Positions 52,398 through 60,511 of a stretch of DNA of 64,000 nucleotides are shown piece after piece. The stretch's first letter is position 1. Each line of letters begins with the position of its first letter. The stretch is taken from the NCBI GenBank assembly GCA_963843315.1, contig CAWJJU010000002.1, positions 434,001 through 498,000 on the forward strand, read 5' to 3'. Below the pieces are notes generated by a model. The model searched no databases, had not been told where the DNA came from, and saw only the letters and a program-made list of their open reading frames with translations. A program made the position numbers and the translations under genes. The DNA comes from JAWVFM01 sp963843315 (GTDB lineage: Bacteria; Actinomycetota; Thermoleophilia; Solirubrobacterales; 70-9).

Positions 52398-55300
52398 ATG
52401 GAGGATCACGCCGCCGAGCCCGAGCTGACCGCGGAGCAGCGCCGGGTCGTCGAGCACGACGTCGGCCCCCTGCTGGTGAGCGGTCCGGCCGGCAGCGGAC
52501 GCAGCGAGGCGCTGGCCCGACGCGCGCAGGCCCTGACCGCTCGCGGGACTCCCATCGACCGCGTTCTCGTGCTGACCTGCTCGCGCGCCGCGGCGGCGGC
52601 GCTGCGTGCTCGCATCGAATTGCTGGTGGAGCCGGCTCACGAGGAGCTGGCCGTCGACACCTATGCCGGGATCGCCGAGTCGCTGCTGTTCGAGCATGCC
52701 CTGGAGGCCGGCCTGGATCCGTTCCTCGTGAGGGTTTCGCTGGCCGACCGCCTGGCCATCATGCTCGACCGCCTCGACGAGCTGCCCCTGCGCCGTCACG
52801 AGATCCGCGGCAATCCGGCCGGTCTGCTCGCCCGGCTGCTCGGGCGGATCGACGCGCTCAAGGCGGAGGCCATCGGACCCGGGCGCCTGCGCCAGTGGGC
52901 GGAGGAGCAGGCGCGCGCCGCCGGTGACCCGCCGAGCCGCGAGGCGGCCGCGCGCGAGCTGGAGTTCGCCGAGCTGTACGCCGCGCACGACCGGATCCTG
53001 CGCGAGCGCGGGGGCATCGACGCGGGCGACCTCGTCATCGAGCTCAGCCGGCTGCTGCGCGAGAACACCGACGTCCGCAACGCGACCGCCGAGCGCTACC
53101 CGTTCGTCCTCGTCGACGAGCTCGAGGACACGGGAGCGGCGCAGCGCGACCTGATCGCCGCTCTCGCTGTGGAGGACAACGTGGTCGCCGCGTGCGACCC
53201 CGACCAGGCGCTGCGCGCGCATCGCGGCGCCGGCGCCCAGGTGATCGACGACTTCCGCCGACGCTACCCCGCCCTAGAGGAGGTCGAGCTGCCCGTGCCC
53301 GTGCGGTTCGGGTCGGGCATCGCCCGCGCCGCGGCTGCGATCGCCGGCCGGTCGCCGGCCGAGGGCACGGCTCCCGGAAACGTGCGGATGTGGCGCTGCG
53401 AGGGCGAGCGTGCGCAGGCCCAGGCGGCGGCCCGTGAGACCGAGAGGCTGGTCGCCTCGGGAGAGGTCAGGCCGGAGCGGATCGGCGTGGTGGCGGGCGG
53501 TGGCTGGCGCGAGGCGCGCCTGATCGCGGCCGCCTTCGAGGAGCGCGGGATCCCGGTCCGCTTCCTCGGCGACGGCGCGCTGTTCCAGCGGCCGGAGGTG
53601 CGCGACGCGCTGGCGTGGCTGCGCCTGCTGGCCGACTCCAACGACTCGGCCGCCGTCGTCCGCGCTGTTACCCGGCCGCCCATCGACCTGCGCTCGGGCG
53701 ACCTGGCCCGCTGCACCACGATCGCCCGGCGGCGCAAGCTCGACATGGTGAGCGCCATGGAGGCCGCGCTGGAGAGCCCGCAGCTGGGCCCGGAGGCGCG
53801 CGATCGCATCCACGCGTTCCTGCGGCTGCGGGCGGGGGCCGCCGCCGCGATGGAGCAGATGCGCCCCGACGCGTTCGTGCGGCGTCTCGTCGAGCGCATC
53901 GGCGTGCGGCGACAGCGGCTGTTCGCCGCCACCCCCGAGACCGCCGAGCGCCTGCAGAGCCTGGCCCGCCTCGCCGAGCGCGCCGCCGACTGGTCGCGGC
54001 GCGAGCCCAGCGGATCGGTGCGCGAGTTCGTGCGCGAGCTTGCCGCCGTAGCCGACGCCGGCGACCTCGACGCCGCCGACCCCGAGCCGCCTCCGCCCGG
54101 CGCGGCCATCATCGCCGAGGCGGAGCAGCTGAAGGGCATGGAGCTCGACCACGTGCTGGTGCTCGGGCTGGGCCGCGGAGGACTGGAGGCCGAGCCGTGG
54201 CGCGAGCGGTGGGTGCCGGACGAGCTGGTCGCCGGCGACTGGCCCGAGCCGAGCCGCGAGCTCGCGGCCACCCGCCGCGCCCAGCTCGCCTACGTCGCCT
54301 GCACCCGCGCGCGCGTGGGCGTCGTGATGGCGTGGCCCGCGGGCGGCTCACGCGGCCCCAGCTCCGAGTACGAGGCGGTGGCCGCGGCGCTGGGCGTGGA
54401 GGAGGAGGTTCACGGCGAGGAGCTCTTCGGGCCGGCCGAGGGGCTGCACGCGACCTACCGGCTGATTCGCGACGAGGTGCTGGAGGCGTCGTGGCGGGCC
54501 GGGTCGGCCCTGTCCGAGATGCGCCTTGACACGGTCGAGGACGTCGACGCCGCGGTGGCTCGTTTCCTCGAGCTGGTGAAGCTCGCGGCGCTGATCCAGC
54601 GCCACGGAGAGGAGCCGGTGGGCGAAGCGCTCGCGGCGCTGAACGACCAGATCCGACGCATCGCCACTCCCGAGCAGCGCGCGGCGCTGGACCGCTCGTC
54701 GCTGGACGAGTACGTGGCGGGCGAGGAGCACGCGGCGGGGGCGCGGCGCGAGCTCGTGGGCGCGCCCAGCGAGCCGGGCCTGGAGCGCTTCATCCCGCGC
54801 CGCGGCGACGGCCTCGCGCTTTCGGCCTCCGACATCGACCTGTACCGCACGTGCCCGCTGAAGTACAAGTTCGCGCGCGTCTTCGCAATTCCGCAGGAGC
54901 CGACGATCAACCAGCGCTTCGGGATCCTCATCCACCAGGTCCTCCAGCGCTTCCACCAGGAGGACATGCGCCGGCCCGGAGCGGGCGAGGGGCTCGACCC
55001 GCCCGGAAGCCTCGACCGGTTGCTCTCGCTGTTCGAGGGCGGCTGGAGGCGGACCGGGTTCGGCGCGTCCGACGACGAGCTCCAGTACCGCGACCGCGCC
55101 GTCGCGGCGCTCGCCCGCTATCACGAGCGCCATACCGCCGCCGAGTCGCGGCCCGTCTGGCTCGAGCGCAGCTTTGCCTTCGCGATCGGCCCGCATCAGC
55201 TGCGCGGGCGAATCGACCGCGTGGACCGCCTACCTGACGGCGGCTACGAGCTCATCGACTACAAGACGGGCGGCGCCAAGGATGCGGCGGAGCTGAGCGA

Positions 55301-55556
55301 CGACGTGCAGATCCCGCTCTACCGCCTGGGAGCGCGGGCGGCGTGGGAGGTGGACCCGGAGGGCGGCGCCTACTGGTACGTGCTCGACGACCAGCGCGTC
55401 ACGGTCCCCACCGCGCCCGACGACGCCGAGCGCGTCGAGCGGACGGTGCTCGAGGTCGCCGGCGGCATCGAGGCGCAGGACTTCGAGCCCAGGCCCTCGT
55501 ACGAGATCTGCTCCTGGTGCGACTACCGCCTGATCTGCCCTGCGAGTGAAGCCTGA
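52398..55556 (+). CDS. UvrD/RecB-type helicase fused to a PD-(D/E)XK Fe-S nuclease (AdnA/AddB-like)
   Basis: A 1,052-aa SF1A helicase with a RecB-family nuclease. Motif I reads GPAGSGRSEA (29-38), with Arg35 where the Walker Lys is expected. Motif II VDELED (239-244) replaces VDEFQD; motif III CDPDQALRAHRGA and motif VI YVACTRAR are near normal. The C-terminus has GRIDRVD (about 936) and DYKTG (about 953), the nuclease core, and four Cys (TCPL near 818, CSWCDYRLIC near 1037-1046) for a 4Fe-4S clasp. Altered ATPase motifs recall the inactive AdnA motor of mycobacterial AdnAB. ATG 52398 follows TAGGTT (52385-52390) by 7 nt. Confidence 0.9.
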   Translation: MEDHAAEPELTAEQRRVVEHDVGPLLVSGPAGSGRSEALARRAQALTARGTPIDRVLVLTCSRAAAAALRARIELLVEPAHEELAVDTYAGIAESLLFEHALEAGLDPFLVRVSLADRLAIMLDRLDELPLRRHEIRGNPAGLLARLLGRIDALKAEAIGPGRLRQWAEEQARAAGDPPSREAAARELEFAELYAAHDRILRERGGIDAGDLVIELSRLLRENTDVRNATAERYPFVLVDELEDTGAAQRDLIAALAVEDNVVAACDPDQALRAHRGAGAQVIDDFRRRYPALEEVELPVPVRFGSGIARAAAAIAGRSPAEGTAPGNVRMWRCEGERAQAQAAARETERLVASGEVRPERIGVVAGGGWREARLIAAAFEERGIPVRFLGDGALFQRPEVRDALAWLRLLADSNDSAAVVRAVTRPPIDLRSGDLARCTTIARRRKLDMVSAMEAALESPQLGPEARDRIHAFLRLRAGAAAAMEQMRPDAFVRRLVERIGVRRQRLFAATPETAERLQSLARLAERAADWSRREPSGSVREFVRELAAVADAGDLDAADPEPPPPGAAIIAEAEQLKGMELDHVLVLGLGRGGLEAEPWRERWVPDELVAGDWPEPSRELAATRRAQLAYVACTRARVGVVMAWPAGGSRGPSSEYEAVAAALGVEEEVHGEELFGPAEGLHATYRLIRDEVLEASWRAGSALSEMRLDTVEDVDAAVARFLELVKLAALIQRHGEEPVGEALAALNDQIRRIATPEQRAALDRSSLDEYVAGEEHAAGARRELVGAPSEPGLERFIPRRGDGLALSASDIDLYRTCPLKYKFARVFAIPQEPTINQRFGILIHQVLQRFHQEDMRRPGAGEGLDPPGSLDRLLSLFEGGWRRTGFGASDDELQYRDRAVAALARYHERHTAAESRPVWLERSFAFAIGPHQLRGRIDRVDRLPDGGYELIDYKTGGAKDAAELSDDVQIPLYRLGARAAWEVDPEGGAYWYVLDDQRVTVPTAPDDAERVERTVLEVAGGIEAQDFEPRPSYEICSWCDYRLICPASEA

Positions 55557-55560
55557 ACCT

Positions 55561-55608
55561 ATGAACGTCCCTGACTGCCCTGTATAGGCATCAGTGAGGG
55601 ACGTTCAT
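55561..55608. repeat. Long hairpin repeat between convergent genes
   Basis: ATGAACGTCCCT (55561-55572) and AGGGACGTTCAT (55597-55608) are perfect 12-bp inverted arms; the interior CTGACTGCC/GGCATCAG also pairs with a bulge, giving a nearly continuous 48-nt stem-loop. It starts 4 nt after the helicase stop and includes the stop of the opposing GNAT gene. It may be a REP-like element acting as a bidirectional terminator. Confidence 0.65.
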
Positions 55609-56372
55609 CGGGGTGGGCTGATGTAGAGGCGGTAGGAGTAGAGCTCGCGGAAGCCCAGGCGGGGGTAGATGGGCTCGCCCATCTCGGACGCCTCCAGCGT
55701 CACGAGCCCTGCACCCCGCTCGAACGCGCGGTTGGTCGCCCAGCTCGTCACCGCGGCCGCGAGGCCGCGCCGGCGGGCGCTCTCCACGGTCCCGACCCAG
55801 CCGACGTAGCCGTTGCCGTTCACGTGGCCTGCCAGCGCGCCGGCGACGATCTCGCCGTCGGCTCGAGCGGCGACCACCGCGTCGATCTTCGGCTCGAGCA
55901 GCAGCGAGGGCGGGAAGTCGTCGAAGAGGTCGGGCGGGCACCCGAGCGAGACGTAGGCCGCGCTCGACATGTGCCAGTACTCCCGCGCGGTCTCCTCGTC
56001 GCTCACCTCGCGCAGCTCGAAGCCGTCGGCGACGCTCGGCTGCGGGGCCGGTCGCTCGCAGACCATCTCGGGGTAGCGCGCCAGCGAGAGCTGAAGGCCC
56101 CGGGCAGCGGCCGTGCGCTCGAGCTGGGCGTCGAGGCCAGGTCGCGTCACCAGCATGAAGCCCCGGTCGCCAAGCGCCTCGCGCGCCCGCTCGAGCAGCG
56201 CCGTGCCGTCGTCGCGCTCGTGGGCGCGCATCGCCTGGCTGAAGAACGGGAAGGGGTGCGCCGAGACGACGACCAGCTCGTCGTCGGACTCGATCACTCG
56301 GGCACCGTCCATGTGCCTGTGGATCCAGGAGTAGAAGCCCATCATGTTGCGATGGGCGGCCGCCTCGACCAA
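55605..56372 (-). CDS. GNAT-family acetyltransferase with extra N-terminal domain
   Basis: The 255-aa protein has an N-terminal GNAT-like half (AHRNMMGFYSWIHRHMDGAR, FFSQAMRAHERDDGTALLER) and a clear C-terminal GNAT domain (FELREVSDEETAREYWHMSS, GYVGWVGTVESARRRGLAAA, LVTLEASEMGEPIYPRLGFR). TTG 56372 lies 1 nt after the PAC2-gene stop, indicating coupling; longer reading upstream would overlap PAC2. Its stop codon lies inside the hairpin repeat. Substrate unknown. Confidence 0.8.
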   Translation of the reverse strand: MVEAAAHRNMMGFYSWIHRHMDGARVIESDDELVVVSAHPFPFFSQAMRAHERDDGTALLERAREALGDRGFMLVTRPGLDAQLERTAAARGLQLSLARYPEMVCERPAPQPSVADGFELREVSDEETAREYWHMSSAAYVSLGCPPDLFDDFPPSLLLEPKIDAVVAARADGEIVAGALAGHVNGNGYVGWVGTVESARRRGLAAAVTSWATNRAFERGAGLVTLEASEMGEPIYPRLGFRELYSYRLYISPPR

Positions 56373-56373
56373 G

Positions 56374-57258
56374 TCAGGCGTCCTCGGGCTCGTCGCCGCG
56401 CTGGCGCAGGAAGGCCTGGAACTCTCGGGCGAGGGCGTCGCCCGAGGGGAGCTCGCCGCCCTCTCCGACCTCCTCCTCCTGCGCGTCCTCGAGCTGACGG
56501 ACGAGCTCGGCGATCTCCGCGTTGCCCTCGACGGCGCGACTGATCTGCTCCTCGAAGTCGCCCGCGGAGTCCTCGAGCTCCGTTGCCTCGATGGCGATTC
56601 CGGTGAACGACTCGAGTCGGCGCAGGAGCGCCAGGGCAGCCTTGGGGTTGGGCACGGTCGCCACGTAGTGCGGGATCGCCGCCCACAGGCTCGCCGAGAC
56701 GATGCCGTGCTGGCGGCAGGCATCGTGGATCACGCCGACGATCCCGGTGGGGCCCTCGTAGCTCGAGCGCGAGAGGTTGAGGCGCTCGACGAGGTCGGGG
56801 TCGGACGCCAGGCCCGTGATCGGCACCGGCCGCGTGTGGGCGACGTCGGCGATGAGCGCGCCCAGGCTCACGACCATCTCCACTTCGAGACGTTCGATGG
56901 CGGCAACGACGACCTCGCTGAACCCGCGCCAGCGGTTGTTCGGCTCGATCCCGCTGAGCAGCACCAGGTCGCGCTCGGCAGCCGGCGCCTCGGCGGCGAG
57001 GAAGACGTTGGCCGGCCACTCGACGTGGCGGGTCTGGCCGTCGTCGAGGCTGATGTTTGGCCGGTTGACCTGGAAGTCGTAGAACTCCTCCGGGTCGATG
57101 TGGGCGATCGGCGTCGCGTCGAGGGCCGACGCGATGGCCGCGAGCGCGTTGGTGGCCGACCCCGCGCCGTCGTTCCAGCCCGAAAAGGCGGCGACCAGGA
57201 TCGGGGAGCGAAGCACGGGCGGCTCGGAGTCGAAGATCAGCGAGTCTGATTGGGCCAC
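56374..57258 (-). CDS. PAC2-family (proteasome assembly chaperone-like) protein
   Basis: A 294-aa PAC2 protein: PILVAAFSGWNDGAGSATNA, DPEEFYDFQVNRPNISLDDG, LLSGIEPNNRWRGFSEVVVA, YEGPTGIVGVIHDACRQHGI. Bacterial members are conserved in Actinobacteria with proteasomes, with an unproven assembly or quality-control role. The C-terminal 60 residues are acidic and probably coiled. GTG 57258 follows TAGATT (57265-57270) by 6 nt. Confidence 0.9.
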   Translation of the reverse strand: MAQSDSLIFDSEPPVLRSPILVAAFSGWNDGAGSATNALAAIASALDATPIAHIDPEEFYDFQVNRPNISLDDGQTRHVEWPANVFLAAEAPAAERDLVLLSGIEPNNRWRGFSEVVVAAIERLEVEMVVSLGALIADVAHTRPVPITGLASDPDLVERLNLSRSSYEGPTGIVGVIHDACRQHGIVSASLWAAIPHYVATVPNPKAALALLRRLESFTGIAIEATELEDSAGDFEEQISRAVEGNAEIAELVRQLEDAQEEEVGEGGELPSGDALAREFQAFLRQRGDEPEDA

Positions 57259-57333
57259 GAGCCGAATCTAGATGATCGCGGGCGGATTCTCGCGTCCAGG
57301 TGTGCCGTCCGAGCGCCGGATCAACATCGAAGT

Positions 57334-58302
57334 GTGGAGGCACAGGCACTTCCCAAGCACGAATCAGCGTCGGCCCAGTCGCCGGCCCCCGAGCGGTCGA
57401 GCATCGCCGAGCTGCGCTCGGGACAGCGGTTCGCGGGGCGCTTCGCGTGCGTGCGTCGCGACCGGATGGTCGGCCGCAGCGGCTCGACCTACCTCGCGCT
57501 GGAGCTGCGCGACAGCACCGGCACGCTGCCGGCGCGCGTCTTCCGCGACGCCGACCGCATCGGCATGCGCTTCGAGGCCGGCGACGCGGTGGACGTTCGC
57601 GGCAAGGTCGAGCGGTTCCGCGGCGAGCTGTCGGCCGAGCTCAGCGAGGTCCGCCGCCTCGCGCCCGGGACCTTCGACCCAGCCGAGTTCCTCCCGTCCG
57701 CGTACCGCTCGGTCGAGGAGCTGGAAGGGTTCCTCGAGCACCTGGCGAGCGAGGTCCACGACCCGGGCCTCGCCCTCACCGTCGAGCGCGCCGTCTTTGC
57801 CGAGCCGGTGTGGAGCGAGTTCCGCCGCGCTCCCGCAACCAGCTCCGGCCACCACGCCTACCTCGGCGGGCTGATCGAGCACACGGTCTCGGTCGGGACG
57901 CTGGTGGGGGAGGTCTGCCAGCTTCATCCCCGGCTGAACTCCGATCTGCTGATGGCCGCGGCGATCGTTCACGACGTCGGCAAGGTCCGCGAGTTCACCC
58001 TCGGCGCGGTCATCGGCGAGACCGAGGAGGGCCGCCAGCTCGGCCACCTCGCGATCGGCGCCGAGATCGTGGGCGCCGCGGCGCGCGACCTCGAGCCCAC
58101 TCGCAGGCTCGCCCTGCTCGGCTGCCTCCTCCAGCACCACGGCCCCGGCAGCGGCCCCGGCCGCGCGTCGGGTTCGGCGCGATCGGGCTTCGGCTCGCCC
58201 GAGGCGCTGGCGCTCTACCGGCTGAACTCGCTCGACGCGTCGATCAAGGGCGCTCTCGAGGGGCCGGCCCCAGGGCGCGGCGCGCCATCTGCGCAGCGAT
58301 GA
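57334..58302 (+). CDS. OB-fold plus HD-domain protein (YhaM-like), second paralogue
   Basis: The 322-aa protein repeats the architecture of the gene at 19280: OB fold (YLALELRDSTGTLPARVFRD) and HD domain (YLGGLIEHTVSVGTLVGEVC, AAIVHDVGKVREFTLGAVIG, LLQHHG). It likely acts as a 3'-5' exonuclease or phosphohydrolase. I chose GTG 57334; the in-frame region further upstream lies within the PAC2 promoter. The 3' end overlaps the convergent TauE half gene by 59 nt. Confidence 0.82.
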   Translation: MEAQALPKHESASAQSPAPERSSIAELRSGQRFAGRFACVRRDRMVGRSGSTYLALELRDSTGTLPARVFRDADRIGMRFEAGDAVDVRGKVERFRGELSAELSEVRRLAPGTFDPAEFLPSAYRSVEELEGFLEHLASEVHDPGLALTVERAVFAEPVWSEFRRAPATSSGHHAYLGGLIEHTVSVGTLVGEVCQLHPRLNSDLLMAAAIVHDVGKVREFTLGAVIGETEEGRQLGHLAIGAEIVGAAARDLEPTRRLALLGCLLQHHGPGSGPGRASGSARSGFGSPEALALYRLNSLDASIKGALEGPAPGRGAPSAQR

Positions 58303-58627
58303 GCAGCGCGAGGGCGGCGAAGCTCAGCTCGAGCGCCCGCTGACTGAGCGCGTTGGCGGCGATCACCCCGATCGCGGCTCCCGGCGCCGAGAGCAAGCCG
58401 ATCGCGAGGCCCTCGCGCAGGTTGACGTTGCCATAGCGGTGCTGGCGGGCGGTGCCGACGACGGCGACCGGGACGATCGCCAGCAGCGACGTCGCCTCGG
58501 CCCGGATCTGGGGCTCGGAGAGGAACACCGCGAGCGCGGGAACGAAGAGGATTCCGCCGCCCACGCCCAGCAGGCCGCCCACCGTGCCACCGGCGAATCC
58601 GAGCAGGGCAGCAAGCACGTAGTCCAT
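58244..58627 (-). CDS. TauE/SafE-family permease, C-proximal half gene
   Basis: A 127-aa protein of about four helices with the TauE repeat signature GGTVGGLLGVGGGILFVPAL and RYGNVNLREGLAIGLLSAPG. TauE/SafE proteins (about 250 aa) normally contain two such repeats; here each repeat is its own gene. ATG 58627 overlaps the stop of the other half (TGATG), so the two would be made together and probably form a heterodimeric anion exporter. Confidence 0.85.
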   Translation of the reverse strand: MDYVLAALLGFAGGTVGGLLGVGGGILFVPALAVFLSEPQIRAEATSLLAIVPVAVVGTARQHRYGNVNLREGLAIGLLSAPGAAIGVIAANALSQRALELSFAALALLIAAQMARRALGPAPRERP

Positions 58628-58989
58628 CAGGGGATGATCAGCTCGATCGCGACGGCGAGCAGCAGCAGGGAGAAGAGACCCGCGACCACGCGCTCGTCCA
58701 AGCGCTGCTGGAGCGCGGTTCCCGCCACCACGCCCCCGACGGCGGGCAGGCCGATCAACGCCCCCTCGGCGATGTCCACGTTGCCATAGAAGCCCTGGAT
58801 GGCCGCCGCCGCGACGGCGATCAGGGCGATCGCCGCGAGGCTCGTGCCCGTCGCCGCGCGCTCGCCGTATCCGAGCGAGAGGATCAGGAGCGGCACGATC
58901 ACCGAGCCCCCGCCGACGCCGAAGAGCCCGCTGAAGACGCCGGCCGCTGTAGCGATCGCCCCCAGGCGAAGCAGTCGGTCGCGCTCCAC
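58627..58989 (-). CDS. TauE/SafE-family permease, N-proximal half gene
   Basis: 120 aa with four helices and the same signature (GVFSGLFGVGGGSVIVPLLI, FYGNVDIAEGALIGLPAVGG). It is the first gene of the split pair. GTG 58989 follows TAGTAT by 7 nt, overlapping the otsB -10 on the other strand. No frameshift repair is needed or would fuse them: the overlap TGATG is a clean stop/start. Confidence 0.85.
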   Translation of the reverse strand: MERDRLLRLGAIATAAGVFSGLFGVGGGSVIVPLLILSLGYGERAATGTSLAAIALIAVAAAAIQGFYGNVDIAEGALIGLPAVGGVVAGTALQQRLDERVVAGLFSLLLLAVAIELIIP

Positions 58990-58995
58990 GGCGGC

Positions 58996-59002
58996 GATAC
59001 TA
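58996..59002. promoter_or_regulatory. Overlapping divergent -10 elements (tauE pair / otsB)
   Basis: GATACTA reads GATACT rightward (58996-59001, 7 nt before otsB GTG 59009) and TAGTAT leftward (58997-59002, 7 nt before GTG 58989). Same arrangement as at 1250. Confidence 0.5.
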
Positions 59003-59008
59003 GTTGCC

Positions 59009-59830
59009 GTGAGCGCAATGGCGGACTCCTCGCCGGCTCGGCTGGCCGAGCTGGTCGCCCCCCTTCGCGGCCGGCCCGCGGCCACCGCGGTGCTGTGCGA
59101 CATCGACGGCACCCTGGCGCCGATCGTCGAGCGGCCCGAGGACGCTGCCGTGCCCGTCGAGACCCGCGAGGTGCTCGAGGCGCTCGCGGCGCGGTACCTG
59201 CTGCTCGCCTGCGTGTCGGGGCGCCGGGCGGCGGCCGCTCGCGACATCGTCGGCGTCGACGGGATCCTCTATGCAGGCAACCACGGATTCGAGGTGCTCG
59301 AGCCGGGGGCGAAGGAGGCGGCGCTCGATCCCGCCGTGGGCCGCCGCGGCCGGGCGGCGCCGGAGTTCGTCGCCACGCTCGACGAGCGCGAGCTCGATCA
59401 GGCCGGTATCCAGCTCGAGGACAAGGGCGCGATCCAGGCTCTGCACTGGCGCCGCGCTCCCGACGGCGAGGCCGCGAGGGCACTCGCACTCACGATCGGA
59501 GCGGCCGCCCAGCAGGCCGGGCTGGTGCCGCGCTGGGGACGCAAGGTCCTGGAGCTGCGGCCCGTCTCGGGCATCGACAAGGGCTCGGTGACGGCGCGGC
59601 TCGTGCGCTCCTGCGGCGCCCGGGCGGCGATGTTCGGTGGCGACGACGACACCGACCTCGACGCCTTCCAGGCGCTGCGCTGGATGGCGCGCGGCGGGCA
59701 GCTCGACGCGATCGCGTGCGTGGGCGTGGGCTCTGACGAGGCACCGTCGGGCCTTGCCGAGCGCACCGACGTGGTGGTCGACGGCACCGACGGCTTCCTC
59801 GGCGTCCTGCGACTGCTGGCGGAGGGCTAG
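59009..59830 (+). CDS. otsB: Trehalose-6-phosphate phosphatase
   Basis: A 273-aa HAD phosphatase with DIDGTLAPIVERPEDAAVP (nucleophile Asp, trehalose-phosphatase signature), CVSGRRAAAARDIVGVDGIL, YAGNHGFEVLEPG, and GGDDDTDLDAF at the C-terminus. These motifs together are specific to OtsB, which releases trehalose, a compatible solute and cell-wall precursor in Actinobacteria. No otsA is adjacent. GTG 59009 is set by GATACT 7 nt upstream. Confidence 0.93.
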   Translation: MSAMADSSPARLAELVAPLRGRPAATAVLCDIDGTLAPIVERPEDAAVPVETREVLEALAARYLLLACVSGRRAAAARDIVGVDGILYAGNHGFEVLEPGAKEAALDPAVGRRGRAAPEFVATLDERELDQAGIQLEDKGAIQALHWRRAPDGEAARALALTIGAAAQQAGLVPRWGRKVLELRPVSGIDKGSVTARLVRSCGARAAMFGGDDDTDLDAFQALRWMARGGQLDAIACVGVGSDEAPSGLAERTDVVVDGTDGFLGVLRLLAEG

Positions 59831-59836
59831 ATCTAG

Positions 59837-60382
59837 ATGCCCTACGTCGATCTGCTGCGCGCAAACGTGCTCCTTGCCGGAGCCGTCGCGACCGCGCTTG
59901 CCGGAGTGGCGGTGGTCGCCGCCCACAACGACGCAAACCAGACCGCCCTCATAGTCGCCGGGGCCTGGTGGGTGGTTGCGGCGCTCGCCGGCATGTGGCT
60001 CGGGCGCCCGTCGGCCGCGGCCGATGCCGTGCGAGGCCCGCTCGCCGCCGCGCGCACGACGACCTCGCTTCCACGCGAGACTCCGGCCCGCATCGCCTTC
60101 GTCCGCCTGTGGCCCGTCGGCGTGTTCGCCCTTCTCTGCGGCGGCGTGTCGTGGATCTGGCCGCAGGTCCCCGTGATCGGCGCGGGCTACGGCCTTGCCG
60201 TCGCGCTCGCCAGCCGTAGCCGCGAGGCGGCGGTGACCGCGGTGGAAGATCGCGACGGAGTGCGCTTCTACGTCGAGCCGACCTCGGCGCTCGAGCCCGT
60301 TCGGCTCGTCCGCACTCCCGGCCTGGGCCGCGACCGGGTCAACCCGTCGCACCCCCCGCCGCCCCCACCGTCCGGCCGCTAG
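59837..60382 (+). CDS. Membrane protein of unknown function
   Basis: The 181-aa protein has four hydrophobic segments (VLLAGAVATALAGVAVVAA, ALIVAGAWWVVAALAGMWLG, LWPVGVFALLCGGVSWIWP, VIGAGYGLAVALA) and a hydrophilic C-terminus ending in a Pro-rich stretch (NPSHPPPPPPSGR). It begins 6 nt after otsB, so it is probably in the same operon. No motif is recognised. Confidence 0.65.
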   Translation: MPYVDLLRANVLLAGAVATALAGVAVVAAHNDANQTALIVAGAWWVVAALAGMWLGRPSAAADAVRGPLAAARTTTSLPRETPARIAFVRLWPVGVFALLCGGVSWIWPQVPVIGAGYGLAVALASRSREAAVTAVEDRDGVRFYVEPTSALEPVRLVRTPGLGRDRVNPSHPPPPPPSGR

Positions 60383-60397
60383 GGCCGCCAATGTCGA

Positions 60398-60422
60398 TTT
60401 GTAGTCGCTATCCGACTACAAA
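60398..60422. repeat. 25-bp interrupted palindrome
   Basis: TTTGTAGTCG-CTATC-CGACTACAAA is a perfect 10-bp stem with a 5-nt loop in an otherwise GC-rich stretch, 16 nt after the membrane-protein gene. It is symmetric enough to be an operator, or a weak terminator for either strand. Confidence 0.5.
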
Positions 60423-60511
60423 GCGCCGCTCGCGCCCAAGGCCCGTGAGGATGGCGTCCGTCGAGAGCTGAGGCAACCGCAACCCCTATGCGGCCGGCGT
60501 CAAGCCGCGAG

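Noticed and set aside
57250..57333. N-terminal extension of the second OB-HD gene
   Set aside because: It overlaps the PAC2 promoter and start and has no OB-fold sequence; GTG 57334 fits better.
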